From Candidatus Methanomethylophilaceae archaeon (GTDB taxonomy: Archaea; Thermoplasmatota; Thermoplasmata; Methanomassiliicoccales; Methanomethylophilaceae), in contig JAFTYV010000037.1 of NCBI GenBank assembly GCA_017461225.1, forward strand, positions 1-43,385: 43,385 bases of DNA. The letters run 5' to 3'. The notes under the pieces are model-generated. The model had not been told where the DNA came from, did no database searches, and saw nothing but the letters and a program-made list of their open reading frames with translations. Below, one piece after another: positions 18,688 to 26,538 of the stretch (position 1 is the stretch's first letter; the number at the start of each line of letters is the position of its first letter). The translations under genes and the position numbers were made by a program.

Positions 18688-18717
18688 GATTCCGATGACC
18701 ATGGCATCATAGATACA

Positions 18718-18726
18718 TTTATATAC
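18718..18726 (+). promoter_or_regulatory. TATA box for tRNA-Lys(CTT)
   Basis: TTTATATAC lies 26-34 bases upstream of the mature 5' end of the plus-strand tRNA, the standard archaeal spacing, so initiation at or just before the tRNA is expected. Confidence 0.7.
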
Positions 18727-18751
18727 AAGTATGATATCAAGGGATTTGTAC

Positions 18752-18828
18752 GGGCCTGTAGCTCAGCTAGGTAGAGCGATGGACTCTTAATCCATCGGCC
18801 AAGGGTTCGAATCCCTTCAGGCCCGCCA
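18752..18828 (+). tRNA. tRNA-Lys (anticodon CTT)
   Basis: Cloverleaf with acceptor arm GGGCCTG/CAGGCCC, D arm GCTC...GAGC, anticodon stem ATGGA/TCCAT around loop CTCTTAA (anticodon CTT), and T arm AGGG-TTCGAAT-CCCT. The discriminator base is G and CCA is encoded. Only the anticodon arm and variable region differ clearly from the tRNA-Lys(TTT) at 9465, which lies in the opposite orientation 9.2 kb away. No intron. Confidence 0.97.
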
Positions 18829-18991
18829 TCTTCTCGTACATTCTTGTGTGGCGTCTTCCCGTCGTTACGCATCCGTCCCCGATTGTTCACGATAATTGCT
18901 CACATGTACCGATTCTTTATCATCATGGTCGTCATACATTACATGCCATCATGTTATTGATGGTTGCAAATCAATGTGATGGTGTCGACAC

Positions 18992-20398
18992 ATGGACGAT
19001 TACAACTGCACCGCCGACGTGAACTGCGAGATTGAACTCTCCTTCGAACAGAGACTGGAGGCCATGATCTGGCAGATCCGCAGATCGATATCCGAGGGGA
19101 CGGTCCTCCTGGAGGACGACTACATGGAGGTCGTCGCCGAACCCAGGGAGATCCTGCGCCTGGCGGGAAGGGGGCTCGTCACCGGACTGCCCCTGGCGGT
19201 ACGTCGCGGGATGATCACCGCCGTGATCCAGTACGCGGAGGAGGACTACGTCCTGAGGGGACCTGTGTGGAGGACGATGGAGACGGTTTTCTCGTACATG
19301 GCGGACGACAAGGTCGACGGCGACCCCGTGGAACTCATGTTCACGGTGTTCGACGACATCGAAGCCGAGATCCTGGACATGCCCGGGGACTTCCGCTTCA
19401 CATCCAGGGCGTTCACCATCCTGAACCAGCTGTGCATCTGCATCTACAACAACGTGAGGAGCCTGGACCAGCTGGTCGGCATAGCCGACCGCATGTCCGG
19501 ACTGCTGGGGACGTGCGTGGAGAACGGTCCACGTGAGGACTGTCCTCTCCAGGAGGATGCGTTCTACAGGATCGTCGACCTGCACGCGTTCCACGGCAAG
19601 CTGGCCAACGCCATCCGCGACAGATCCCAGGGATTGAACAACTGGCACCGCCTGGCGCTGTACCGGCACTGGACCGGGGAGGAGCCCGCATACCTCTACG
19701 ACCTCATGCGCGCCTTCGAACTCCAGGGTACGGACGGGTACAGGGTCAGGGTCGGGACGACCCAGGCGGCGACCCGTGACAGGCTGGTCGATTCCTTCGT
19801 CGACGGGTACCTCGCATGCGTGCTCGACGCCGACGGCAACCCCCTGGACCTTGGGCCCGGATATGACGATGCTCCGGTGGAAAGTATATCAAACATGTAT
19901 CTGGATGACCCGCGCATGACCACAGTCATCATGCACACCACCATGGGAGACATCAAGATCAGAATGCACGACGACATGCCCATCACCACCGGCAACTTCA
20001 TCAAACTCGCCAAGGAGGGCTTCTACAACGACGTCATCTTCCACAGGGTCATCGACGGCTTCATGATCCAGGGCGGAGACCCCCAGGGAACCGGCATGGG
20101 CGGACCCGGCTACACGATCCAGGACGAGTTCGGAGAGGGTCACTCCAACGTCAGGGGAACCATCTCCATGGCCAACACCGGACGCCCCAACACCGGTGGA
20201 AGCCAGTTCTTCATCAACACCGTCGACAACACCTACCTCGACAAGGAGAACCGCTCCACACCCTACGCGCACCCCGTGTTCGGAACCGTCCTCGAGGGGA
20301 TGGACGTCGTCGACAAGATCGGTCGCGTGGAGACCGACAGGAACGACAGACCCCTCACCGATGTCGTCATCAAGACCATCGACGTGATCGAGGAGTGA
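18992..20398 (+). CDS. Unknown N-terminal domain fused in frame to a cyclophilin
   Basis: A single open frame of 468 codons. Residues 1-300 belong to no family I recognise: soluble, acidic, probably all-helical, with Cys residues near the start (NCTADVNCEI) and a RIVDLHAFHGKLANAIRD segment. Residues 309-468 are a complete cyclophilin. The junction (codons about 295-308) is unusual: it contains an AT-rich TATA-like element and two ATG codons, and codon choice changes after it. Either the product is a fusion, or the upstream gene runs into the cyclophilin without a stop and the cyclophilin is also made on its own. A sequencing error removing a stop is a third possibility. Confidence 0.6.
   Translation: MDDYNCTADVNCEIELSFEQRLEAMIWQIRRSISEGTVLLEDDYMEVVAEPREILRLAGRGLVTGLPLAVRRGMITAVIQYAEEDYVLRGPVWRTMETVFSYMADDKVDGDPVELMFTVFDDIEAEILDMPGDFRFTSRAFTILNQLCICIYNNVRSLDQLVGIADRMSGLLGTCVENGPREDCPLQEDAFYRIVDLHAFHGKLANAIRDRSQGLNNWHRLALYRHWTGEEPAYLYDLMRAFELQGTDGYRVRVGTTQAATRDRLVDSFVDGYLACVLDADGNPLDLGPGYDDAPVESISNMYLDDPRMTTVIMHTTMGDIKIRMHDDMPITTGNFIKLAKEGFYNDVIFHRVIDGFMIQGGDPQGTGMGGPGYTIQDEFGEGHSNVRGTISMANTGRPNTGGSQFFINTVDNTYLDKENRSTPYAHPVFGTVLEGMDVVDKIGRVETDRNDRPLTDVVIKTIDVIEE
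19881..19889 (+). promoter_or_regulatory. TATA box inside the open frame, before the cyclophilin
   Basis: AAAGTATAT, followed by further A-rich sequence, is an isolated AT-rich patch in GC-rich coding DNA. It stands 27-35 bases before the ATG at 19916 that begins the cyclophilin domain, the spacing seen for other leaderless genes in this window. Confidence 0.65.
19916..20398 (+). CDS. Cyclophilin-type peptidyl-prolyl isomerase (likely separate product)
   Basis: A 160-residue cyclophilin that catalyses cis-trans isomerisation of Pro bonds, cytoplasmic because no signal peptide is present. It has the compact single-domain form: TTMGDIKIRMHDDMPITTGN at the start, FHRVIDGFMIQGGDPQGTG (catalytic Arg and Gln region, about 42-60), and SMANTGRPNTGGSQFFI (about 86-102). 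It is in the same frame as the preceding unknown gene, but its own TATA box (19881-19889) and its normal full length from ATG 19916 argue for independent expression. Methanogenesis marker 8 follows four bases after its stop. Confidence 0.85.
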   Translation: MTTVIMHTTMGDIKIRMHDDMPITTGNFIKLAKEGFYNDVIFHRVIDGFMIQGGDPQGTGMGGPGYTIQDEFGEGHSNVRGTISMANTGRPNTGGSQFFINTVDNTYLDKENRSTPYAHPVFGTVLEGMDVVDKIGRVETDRNDRPLTDVVIKTIDVIEE

Positions 20399-20402
20399 TC
20401 CC

Positions 20403-21230
20403 GTGTCGAGGCACGTGATGGAGTGCCTCGGGATGAGCCGTGTCACCATCGTCGACGGGAAGGTCGTCGAGGTCACGGAACCCCGTGTGAGGTACTGCCC
20501 CCTCTTCGCGAAGTACCGCGGATTGGAGAGCATCGACAGCGGTGTGGTCAGGGAGAACATCGAGTTCAGGATCTCGTCGTTCGGGATGTGCTCCGAGGAC
20601 AGGGAGACCCACATGGGGAACTTCCTGTCCTTCGGGGTGTCCGAGACCCTCAGCACCGCCCTGTCCAGAGGCGACATCGACGCCGCGGTCATAGCGGCCG
20701 ACGGTTGCGGGACGGCGGTCATAACCGATCCGGAGATCGTGCAGGGGATGGGGGGACGCATCTCGGGAATATGCGAGACGGAGCCCATCGCACGCGTCGT
20801 CGAGGCCATCGGACCGGAGAACATGCTGGATCCCGAGACGGCGAGGATCGACATGGTCGCCGGTGCGGACAAGGCCGCCGCGATGGGTTTCGGAAGGTTC
20901 GCCGTGACCACCCCGTTCGTGGAGCACGCACGCGAGATCCGCGCCCGTCACGGCGAGAGGGCGGTGATCATTGGCGTCCACACGACCGGCATGTCCGCGG
21001 AGGACGCCGAGGAGGCGTTCGACCTCTTCGACATAATCACCGCATGCGCATCGAAGAACCTGAGGGAGGTGTGCCGCAACAGGCCGGACACCCTCATCGC
21101 GGGGAACAAGGTGCCGATATACGCCATAACGCCGATCGGCAAGAAGCTCATCGGCAACAAACTCGAGGAACTGGGGAGGGAACCCTGGGACGGATCCGTC
21201 CCCGAGGAACCCCCCGTTCCGCTTCTCTGA
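20403..21230 (+). CDS. Methanogenesis marker protein 8 (DUF2099 family)
   Basis: A 275-residue protein matching methanogenesis marker 8, a family largely confined to methane-metabolising archaea and of unknown biochemical role. The characteristic opening MSRHVMECLG (GTG start at 20403), YCPLFAKYRG, RISSFGMCSEDRETHMGNF and GMGGRISGICETEPI are visible, with conserved Cys residues in GMCSED, DGCGTAV, TACASKN and VCRN. It is only four bases from the cyclophilin stop, so the two are likely co-expressed. This gene is the best single indication in the window that the organism is a methanogen. Confidence 0.88.
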   Translation: MSRHVMECLGMSRVTIVDGKVVEVTEPRVRYCPLFAKYRGLESIDSGVVRENIEFRISSFGMCSEDRETHMGNFLSFGVSETLSTALSRGDIDAAVIAADGCGTAVITDPEIVQGMGGRISGICETEPIARVVEAIGPENMLDPETARIDMVAGADKAAAMGFGRFAVTTPFVEHAREIRARHGERAVIIGVHTTGMSAEDAEEAFDLFDIITACASKNLREVCRNRPDTLIAGNKVPIYAITPIGKKLIGNKLEELGREPWDGSVPEEPPVPLL

Positions 21231-21240
21231 GATGGCGGAC

Positions 21241-21258
21241 GCCGCGGGGGACCGCGGC
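21241..21258. terminator. Hairpin between convergent genes
   Basis: A perfect 7-base stem GCCGCGG-GGGA-CCGCGGC sits in the 36-base gap between the ends of marker protein 8 (plus) and the PIN-domain gene (minus). Being symmetric, it could mark the 3' end of both messages. No adjacent T run is seen. Confidence 0.5.
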
Positions 21259-21266
21259 TCCGACCA

Positions 21267-21632
21267 TCATTCTCCCAGGTACGTGTCGATCGCGAGGTGC
21301 GTGCCGGAGCGCAGGAAGATTATCGGTATGCCCTCCTTCCTGAGTCTCCTGCGGAGCTCCTTGTCGTTCGTCAGCACGTACCCGCCGGTCTTGAGTGCGA
21401 GCTCTATCACGGCACCGTCACCGGATGCGGCGGTGTGGATGATCTCGTACTTGCGGGCCAGGGCGAGGGCGGCACCCGCGAAACGGTGGTCGAGGTGCTT
21501 CAGCTCCCCGACCATGGGGCCGGGGACGACGACCCTCGCCTCGCCCAGCAGGTCCCTGAGGGCGAGGTCGAGGTTTATCCTGATCTCAAAAGGCATGAGT
21601 AAGGCGTTTGTGTCGAGAACCACGGTCTGCAT
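21267..21632 (-). CDS. PIN-domain nuclease, FCF1-like
   Basis: A 121-residue single PIN domain with the acidic metal residues expected of a ribonuclease: VVLDTNALLMPFEI (Asp near residue 6), GELKHLDH (Glu near 45), GDGAVIELAL (Asp near 74) and VLTNDKELRRRL (Asp near 92). Family members related to Fcf1/Utp24 process rRNA, and the archaeal gene is commonly linked to eIF2-gamma, as here. No antitoxin-like gene lies beside it, which speaks against a VapC toxin. The start ATG 21632 is five bases after the eIF2-gamma stop. Confidence 0.88.
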   Translation of the reverse strand: MQTVVLDTNALLMPFEIRINLDLALRDLLGEARVVVPGPMVGELKHLDHRFAGAALALARKYEIIHTAASGDGAVIELALKTGGYVLTNDKELRRRLRKEGIPIIFLRSGTHLAIDTYLGE

Positions 21633-21637
21633 GGATC

Positions 21638-22876
21638 TCACTGTTCTACGATACCGTATCCGATGAGTCTCCACTTGTTGGAGATCCTTCTGGAGATGGC
21701 GACCCTCTGCCCGGGCAGGATACACACGGGGATCTTGAGGGTGACCTCGGCTGAGTCGTTCCTCGCGCTCTTGACGACACCGACGGTTGTGGCGGTACCG
21801 ACGCTGAGCATGAGGGGCTCGTTGCTCTTGATATCCTCAACGGAGAGTTCCGCGGAAGAACCTACGACACGGTCGAGCAGGGTGGTCCTCATCCTGAAGT
21901 CGTGGGCGACCTGGGGGAGCTCACCGGGGACACCGATGACCCTTCCGGTCAGACCGTCGGACTTCGTGATGGAGGCGTCGAGACCAGTTCCGATGGCGAT
22001 GAGACCACCGGGGAGGACCTCCTTGACGCTCTTGCCGCCCGCCTCGAGGGAGGTCACCTGTGCGGTGATCCTCTCGTACGTGACCTTGCCCGCGACCTCG
22101 ACCTTCCTACCGGGGGAGATCTCGATCTCGTCACCGACCCTGAGGGTACCCTGGATGAGGGTACCTCCCAGCACACCGCCCTTGAGTTCCTGGGGCTTCG
22201 CACCGGGGGAGTTGATGTCGAAGGAACGGGCCACGTGCATCAGCGGGGATGCGTCGGGGTTCCTCTTGACCTTGGAGACGATGTGGTCCTCGATTGCCTC
22301 GATGAGCATATCGATGTTGACCCCGCGGTTGGCGGAGATGGGGATGATCGGGGCGTTCTCCGCGATCGTTCCCTTCACGAACTCCTTGATCTGCTTGTAG
22401 TTCTCTATTGCCTGCTCTCTGCTGACGATGTCGATCTTGTTCTGGACGATGATGATGTTCTCGATACCGATGATCGAGAGCGCCATCAGATGCTCCTTCG
22501 TCTGGGGCTGGGGACACTTCTCGTTCGCCGCCACGAGGAGCAGCGCACCGTCCATGAGGGCCGCTCCGGAGAGCATGGTGGCCATCAGGGTCTCGTGTCC
22601 GGGGGCATCGACGAAGGATACCGCCCTGAGGAACTCGGCGTCCGCACCGCAGCTCCTGCACTTCTTCTGAGTGCCGAACGCGGCGGGCCCCTGGCATTCG
22701 GGGCACTTGTAGAACGCGACATCTGCGTACCCGAGACGAATGGAGATGCCTCTCTTCAACTCCTCGGAGTGACGGTCCGTCCACTCGCCGGAAAGCGCCT
22801 TGGTGAGGGTCGTCTTCCCGTGGTCGACGTGACCGATCATCCCGATGTTGATCTCGGGCTGCTTCGGGACTTTCAT
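21638..22876 (-). CDS. eif2g: Translation initiation factor 2, gamma subunit
   Basis: GTPase subunit of aIF2 (412 residues), which carries initiator Met-tRNA to the small ribosomal subunit. G motifs are [10 protein letters not shown] (about 15-24), DAPGHE (about 94-99) and NKID (about 150). Between them is the archaeal/eukaryal zinc knuckle with CPECQGPA and KKCRSCG (about 58-77). The beta-barrel domains follow ([20 protein letters not shown]). ATG 22876 overlaps the last base of the S6e stop codon. Confidence 0.98.
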   Translation of the reverse strand: MKVPKQPEINIGMIGHVDHGKTTLTKALSGEWTDRHSEELKRGISIRLGYADVAFYKCPECQGPAAFGTQKKCRSCGADAEFLRAVSFVDAPGHETLMATMLSGAALMDGALLLVAANEKCPQPQTKEHLMALSIIGIENIIIVQNKIDIVSREQAIENYKQIKEFVKGTIAENAPIIPISANRGVNIDMLIEAIEDHIVSKVKRNPDASPLMHVARSFDINSPGAKPQELKGGVLGGTLIQGTLRVGDEIEISPGRKVEVAGKVTYERITAQVTSLEAGGKSVKEVLPGGLIAIGTGLDASITKSDGLTGRVIGVPGELPQVAHDFRMRTTLLDRVVGSSAELSVEDIKSNEPLMLSVGTATTVGVVKSARNDSAEVTLKIPVCILPGQRVAISRRISNKWRLIGYGIVEQ

Positions 22877-23283
22877 CAGTTCTCCGCGGAAGCCTCACCC
22901 TCGCTGGGGTTGAAGCACTCCTCGATTGTCTTGGGTCCGTACTCGGCAACTGCCATGTTGATCTGGACGATCTCTGCGGAGATCGCGGATCCACGGATGG
23001 CGGTCCTCTTCCTCTGTCCGGGATACTTCTCGTGGAATCCCTTGCTGTCGGACAGGAGGAGCCTGACCCTCTTGTTACCGGGGAGGTCGGACCTCATGGG
23101 GGTTCCGTTTCCATCGGAACCACCGGTGATCTTCAGCTTGTATCCGGGGAGGCCCACGAAAACTCCATCAACGACCTCTCCGATGTTTTTACCAATCAGA
23201 GAGTTCGCGTGGTGGCCGGAGACGGCAACGTTGTAGGACTTGCCGGTCTTCACATCATTCACGATAGCTTTGAAATCTACCAT
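22876..23283 (-). CDS. rps6e: Small-subunit ribosomal protein S6e
   Basis: Ribosomal protein S6e, 135 residues, an archaeal/eukaryal 30S component. It opens with [18 protein letters not shown] and contains [19 protein letters not shown], the family signature, then [19 protein letters not shown]. The C-terminal tail is short and acidic. It has its own TATA box TTTATAAA (minus strand, 23318-23325) about 35 bases upstream and is one base from eIF2-gamma, so S6e-eIF2gamma-PIN probably forms a transcription unit. Confidence 0.97.
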   Translation of the reverse strand: MVDFKAIVNDVKTGKSYNVAVSGHHANSLIGKNIGEVVDGVFVGLPGYKLKITGGSDGNGTPMRSDLPGNKRVRLLLSDSKGFHEKYPGQRKRTAIRGSAISAEIVQINMAVAEYGPKTIEECFNPSEGEASAEN

Positions 23284-23317
23284 TTGAACACCTGTGAGCC
23301 GTGTTATCTGCGGGATG

Positions 23318-23325
23318 TTTATAAA
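23318..23325 (-). promoter_or_regulatory. TATA box for S6e-eIF2gamma-PIN
   Basis: The minus strand reads CTTTATAAACA across this AT-rich patch, 35-42 bases before the S6e ATG. This predicts a leader of about ten bases. It lies between the IF2 terminator hairpin and the S6e gene. Confidence 0.6.
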
Positions 23326-23355
23326 GATTATGATAAGGTGGAAGTGGTTTCGGAG

Positions 23356-23375
23356 GTGATGCCCGGCGGCATCAC
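23356..23375 (-). terminator. Hairpin overlapping the IF2 stop codon
   Basis: A perfect 8-base stem GTGATGCC-CGGC-GGCATCAC includes the last codons and the TGA stop of the IF2 gene. It closes the L7Ae-to-IF2 transcript just before the separate S6e promoter. Its role in ending transcription or protecting the mRNA end is inference. Confidence 0.5.
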
Positions 23376-25120
23376 ATTCCCCAGAACGGGTCCTCCTTGC
23401 GCTTGATGGCGATGGTCTCCTCGAGTGTGAGCTTCTCGTCGTCGTTGAGCTCGAGGTCGGGGAGCTGCTTCACCGCGGACTCGAGGAGGTCCACGTAGAG
23501 GACGTCCTCCTCGTTGATCTGCCTGCCCACGGTCACACCGTCGATACCGATGGCGACCTCGTCGCCCTGTTTGGCCTCCTTGAGTGTGTCCTCCCCCGTG
23601 TGGATGCTCTTGATCCTGCCGGCGTCGCGGCCGTCGGGACCGATGAGGTTCTCCCCCGCCCTGATCCTGCCGGCGAGGATCCTGACGCCGACGATGGCGG
23701 GCTTGCTCGCACGGAACACGCAGTTGGGGAGGATCTTGAACTTCGCGGGGAACGCGAACTCGGACCTCTTGTCCGTGTCGGTCCTCTTCTTGCTGTCGTC
23801 CACCCACTCGATGTAGTCCTCGATGAGCTGGTAGACGATCTGGTTCGTCATGACCTTGAGGTCCTCGTGGTGGATGAGCTCCGCCTCGGCGTCCTTGGAC
23901 ATAGTGACGTTGAACCCGAGGATGACGCTGTTCTTCTTGTCCCCATACGCGGCCTCGACGATGTCCCTGCGGGTGATCTCGCCGACACCGTACTTCCTGA
24001 TGGGGATGTTGTTGGCCTTGGCCTCGTACGCCAGTGCCTCGAGGGATCCGATCGCATCGGCCTTGATGGTGATTCCCTTCTCCTGGGTCTCGATCCTGAT
24101 GCTGGACTCCTCCACGAGCTCCTGGACGGCGGGGTCGTTGGGGCCCTTGACCACCATGATGGGTGCTCCCGCGATGACGCCCTCGCAGTTCTGGCAGGAG
24201 ATCTTGACACCGGCGGCGGCGTGGAGCTCCTTCACGGAGTCGAACCTGTCGCGGGGGTCGCGGATCTCGTCGAGGGGCTTGGGCTTGAGGATGGCCTTGA
24301 TCTTCGTGACCACCGGTGCGCCCCTGGTGCCCAGTGCGACCGTGTCACCCTTCTTCAGGGTACCGGAGTACAGGATCATGTCCAGGGTCTTGCCGAGTCC
24401 GCGCTCCTCCTTGATCTCGAGGATTGTTCCCTTGCCGGGTCCCTCTCCCTTCTCGAGCTGGGACTCCAGGAAGCGCTGCGCGAGTCCGATGAGGACCAGG
24501 AGCAGGTCGGGCACACCCTCCCCCTCCTTCGCGGAGATGGGGACGAGGGCGACCGCCTTCGTGAAGTCGTCGATCCTGTCGTACCTGTCGGCGCCTATGC
24601 CCTCCTCGCCCAGCTGTGCGATGACGGTGTAGAGCTTGTCGTTGAACGCCGCGAGGGTGTGGTCCTGCTGGACCTTCTCGGAGAGGATGAAGGGTCTGCC
24701 CTCCTCGCACGTCCACCCCTGGATGGTGTCGACCTTGTTCAGCGCGATGACGAACGGGGTCTTGTACTGCCTGAGGATGCGTATGGACTCGATGGTCTGG
24801 GGCATGAGCCCCTCCCTGATGTCGATGACGAGGACCGCGAGGTCCGCGAGGGATCCTCCCCTGGCGCGGAGGGTGACGAAGGAGTGGTGGCCGGGCGTGT
24901 CGATGAAGAGCAGACCGGGGACGTCGAACTTCTTGTTCCCGATCAGCTTGGAACATGTCTTGTAGATGTGCTCGATCGGCACCTCGGTGGCGCCGATGTG
25001 CTGGGTGATGGCCCCTGCCTCCCTGGCCTGGACGGATGTCCCCCTGATGCGGTCCAGGAGTTTCGTCTTTCCGTGATCAACGTGTCCAAGTACACTAACA
25101 ACAGGTTGCCTAATAGCCAT
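23372..25120 (-). CDS. infB: Translation initiation factor aIF5B/IF2
   Basis: Archaeal aIF5B, 582 residues, the GTPase that promotes ribosomal subunit joining. It has the short archaeal form without the long N-terminal region: GTPase motifs [12 protein letters not shown] (about 11-22), FIDTPGHHSF (about 72-81) and NKVD (about 130), then beta-barrel and the alpha/beta/alpha domain, ending with KRKEDPFWGM. No intein is present. ATG 25120 (MAIRQPVVSVLG) is preferred over GTG 25129 because the conserved chain begins there. Confidence 0.97.
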   Translation of the reverse strand: MAIRQPVVSVLGHVDHGKTKLLDRIRGTSVQAREAGAITQHIGATEVPIEHIYKTCSKLIGNKKFDVPGLLFIDTPGHHSFVTLRARGGSLADLAVLVIDIREGLMPQTIESIRILRQYKTPFVIALNKVDTIQGWTCEEGRPFILSEKVQQDHTLAAFNDKLYTVIAQLGEEGIGADRYDRIDDFTKAVALVPISAKEGEGVPDLLLVLIGLAQRFLESQLEKGEGPGKGTILEIKEERGLGKTLDMILYSGTLKKGDTVALGTRGAPVVTKIKAILKPKPLDEIRDPRDRFDSVKELHAAAGVKISCQNCEGVIAGAPIMVVKGPNDPAVQELVEESSIRIETQEKGITIKADAIGSLEALAYEAKANNIPIRKYGVGEITRRDIVEAAYGDKKNSVILGFNVTMSKDAEAELIHHEDLKVMTNQIVYQLIEDYIEWVDDSKKRTDTDKRSEFAFPAKFKILPNCVFRASKPAIVGVRILAGRIRAGENLIGPDGRDAGRIKSIHTGEDTLKEAKQGDEVAIGIDGVTVGRQINEEDVLYVDLLESAVKQLPDLELNDDEKLTLEETIAIKRKEDPFWGM

Positions 25121-25171
25121 GGGTACCACCGATAATGAGAGTTAAGGGGTTTGGGGTGAAGTAGTTTGGTA

Positions 25172-25627
25172 TCACTCGTAAATCCAGGCGTCGGAGGTCC
25201 TGTCGTAGGTGACGAGTTCCTCGGGCTTGAAGAAGATGGAGATCTCCCTCTTCGCGGAGTCGACGGAGTCGGATCCGTGGATGATGTTGAGTCCGGTGAC
25301 CATGGCGTAGTCGCCGCGGATGGTTCCGGGAGCGGACTCGGAGGGGTTGGTCTTTCCCATCATGTTCCTGCAGATGGAGACTGCGTTCTCACCCTCGAGG
25401 ACCATCGCGAGGACGGGTCCGGAGGTGATGTAGGAGATGAGGGAGGGGAAGAAGGGCCTCTCCTTGTGCTCGCCGTAGTGGTTCTCAGCGGTCTCCTTGG
25501 GGATGACCATGAGCTTCATGGCGACGATCTTGAGTCCTTTCTTCTCGAAGCGGGAGAGGATCTCTCCGCAGAGTCCGCGCTGGACTCCGTCGGGCTTGAT
25601 CATGAGGTAGGTCTGCTCCATAGCCAT
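25172..25627 (-). CDS. ndk: Nucleoside diphosphate kinase
   Basis: A 151-residue NDK transferring phosphate between nucleoside di- and triphosphates through a phosphohistidine. Family marks are [17 protein letters not shown] near the start, [17 protein letters not shown], and the active-site [16 protein letters not shown] with its His at about residue 116. ATG 25627 (MAMEQTYL) is used; an ATG two codons later is possible. It lies in the conserved archaeal order L7Ae-S28e-L24e-Ndk-IF2. Confidence 0.97.
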   Translation of the reverse strand: MAMEQTYLMIKPDGVQRGLCGEILSRFEKKGLKIVAMKLMVIPKETAENHYGEHKERPFFPSLISYITSGPVLAMVLEGENAVSICRNMMGKTNPSESAPGTIRGDYAMVTGLNIIHGSDSVDSAKREISIFFKPEELVTYDRTSDAWIYE

Positions 25628-25632
25628 GGGGC

Positions 25633-25854
25633 TCACTCCTTCTTCTCTGCTGCTCTGAGTCTGGCTGCCTTCTCGATGGCTGCCTTCTCGGTCCACTCGG
25701 TGGTCCTTGCGACCCTCTTGAGCTGGATCATGTTCTTGTAGCACTTGTTGGCATCGAAGAACAGGATGGTTCCGTCCTTCTTGACGTACATCTTTCCGGT
25801 TCCGGGCTCGATGGATGCGCCGCAGAAGGAACATTTCCTTGTCATGTCGACCAT
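25633..25854 (-). CDS. rpl24e: Large-subunit ribosomal protein L24e
   Basis: Zinc-binding ribosomal protein of 73 residues. The family motif [20 protein letters not shown] (about 8-27) supplies the first Cys pair, and the second half contains [10 protein letters not shown]. The C-terminal extension is Lys/Ala/Glu-rich. It is five bases from S28e and five from ndk, within the translation operon. Confidence 0.96.
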   Translation of the reverse strand: MVDMTRKCSFCGASIEPGTGKMYVKKDGTILFFDANKCYKNMIQLKRVARTTEWTEKAAIEKAARLRAAEKKE

Positions 25855-25859
25855 TCAAA

Positions 25860-26072
25860 TCACCTCATGCCCAGTTTCCTGGCCTCTCTGGACGTCTCCC
25901 TCAGCATGAGGATGTCGCCCATACGGACAGGACCCATGATGTTCCTAGTGATGATCCTTCCCTTGTCGCGACCGTCGAGGACACGGACCTTGACCTGGGT
26001 TGCCTCTCCGGTCATCCCGGTCCTTCCGATGATCTCGACGACCTCTGAGGGGATGCTGTCAGTGTCAACCAT
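25860..26072 (-). CDS. rps28e: Small-subunit ribosomal protein S28e
   Basis: A 70-residue S28e of the OB fold with the typical [20 protein letters not shown] and the C-terminal signature [17 protein letters not shown]. Its AGGTGA downstream serves as the ribosome-binding site for L24e. It lies ten bases after L7Ae in the same operon. Confidence 0.97.
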   Translation of the reverse strand: MVDTDSIPSEVVEIIGRTGMTGEATQVKVRVLDGRDKGRIITRNIMGPVRMGDILMLRETSREARKLGMR

Positions 26073-26082
26073 TCAGTCCACC

Positions 26083-26448
26083 TCAGTTCTTGAGGGCCTG
26101 GGTTGCCTGAGCGATCTCATCACAGAGTGCCTTTCCCTTTCCGACGTCCATGATTGCAATGGATGCGGTGGGCTTGTCGAGTCCGATGGCACTTCCGAGC
26201 TCCGCCTTGCTGGGGACGTAGACGTAGGGAACGTTCCTCTCCTCGCAGAGTGCGGGCATGTGGGCGAGGATCTCCGGGGGCTCGACGTCGGTTGCCATGA
26301 TAACGATGGCTGCTGCGCCGCGCTCGACTGCTTTGGTGACCTCGTTGGTTCCCTTCTTGATCTTTCCGCCGTCCCTTGCCATCTCGGCGAGGGAGTAGGC
26401 CTTGTCGGAGAGCTCCTTGGGTGTCTCAAATTTAACAAATACGGACAT
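26083..26448 (-). CDS. rpl7ae: Ribosomal protein L7Ae
   Basis: A 121-residue L7Ae, the kink-turn-binding protein found both in the 50S subunit and in C/D and H/ACA guide RNPs and RNase P of archaea. Clear signatures are KIKKGTNEVTKAVERG (about 29-44), IMATDVEPPEILAHMPALCE and VPYVYVPSKAELG. It heads the operon. A TATA box stands at 26528-26538 and the leader of about 55 bases contains sequence resembling a kink-loop, which could allow L7Ae to control its own synthesis. Confidence 0.97.
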   Translation of the reverse strand: MSVFVKFETPKELSDKAYSLAEMARDGGKIKKGTNEVTKAVERGAAAIVIMATDVEPPEILAHMPALCEERNVPYVYVPSKAELGSAIGLDKPTASIAIMDVGKGKALCDEIAQATQALKN

Positions 26449-26527
26449 TTCAATACCTCTTTCCAGTGCACTAAGGCACCGTCATCATTCATCGGCTCTG
26501 AAAGAGCGTTGCGGACTATCTGATGTT

Positions 26528-26538
26528 AGTATTTATAG
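26528..26538 (-). promoter_or_regulatory. TATA box of the L7Ae translation operon
   Basis: The minus strand reads CTATAAATACT. Initiation about 25 bases downstream gives a leader of about 55 bases before the L7Ae ATG. The TAA stop codon of the upstream membrane-protein gene lies inside this TATA box. Confidence 0.7.

Noticed and set aside
18657-18890. Upstream extension of the CBS gene
   Set aside because: It would translate the antisense of the tRNA-Lys gene and pass through the promoter; the CBS module begins at ATG 18656.
18971-19669. 232-codon frame opposite the unknown N-terminal domain
   Set aside because: Rich in Val, Asp, Gln and His in the way shadow frames are; the plus frame has better start context.
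21267-21632. VapC-type toxin
   Set aside because: Although it is a PIN domain, there is no small antitoxin gene next to it, and linkage to eIF2-gamma is the conserved setting of an rRNA-processing-type PIN protein.
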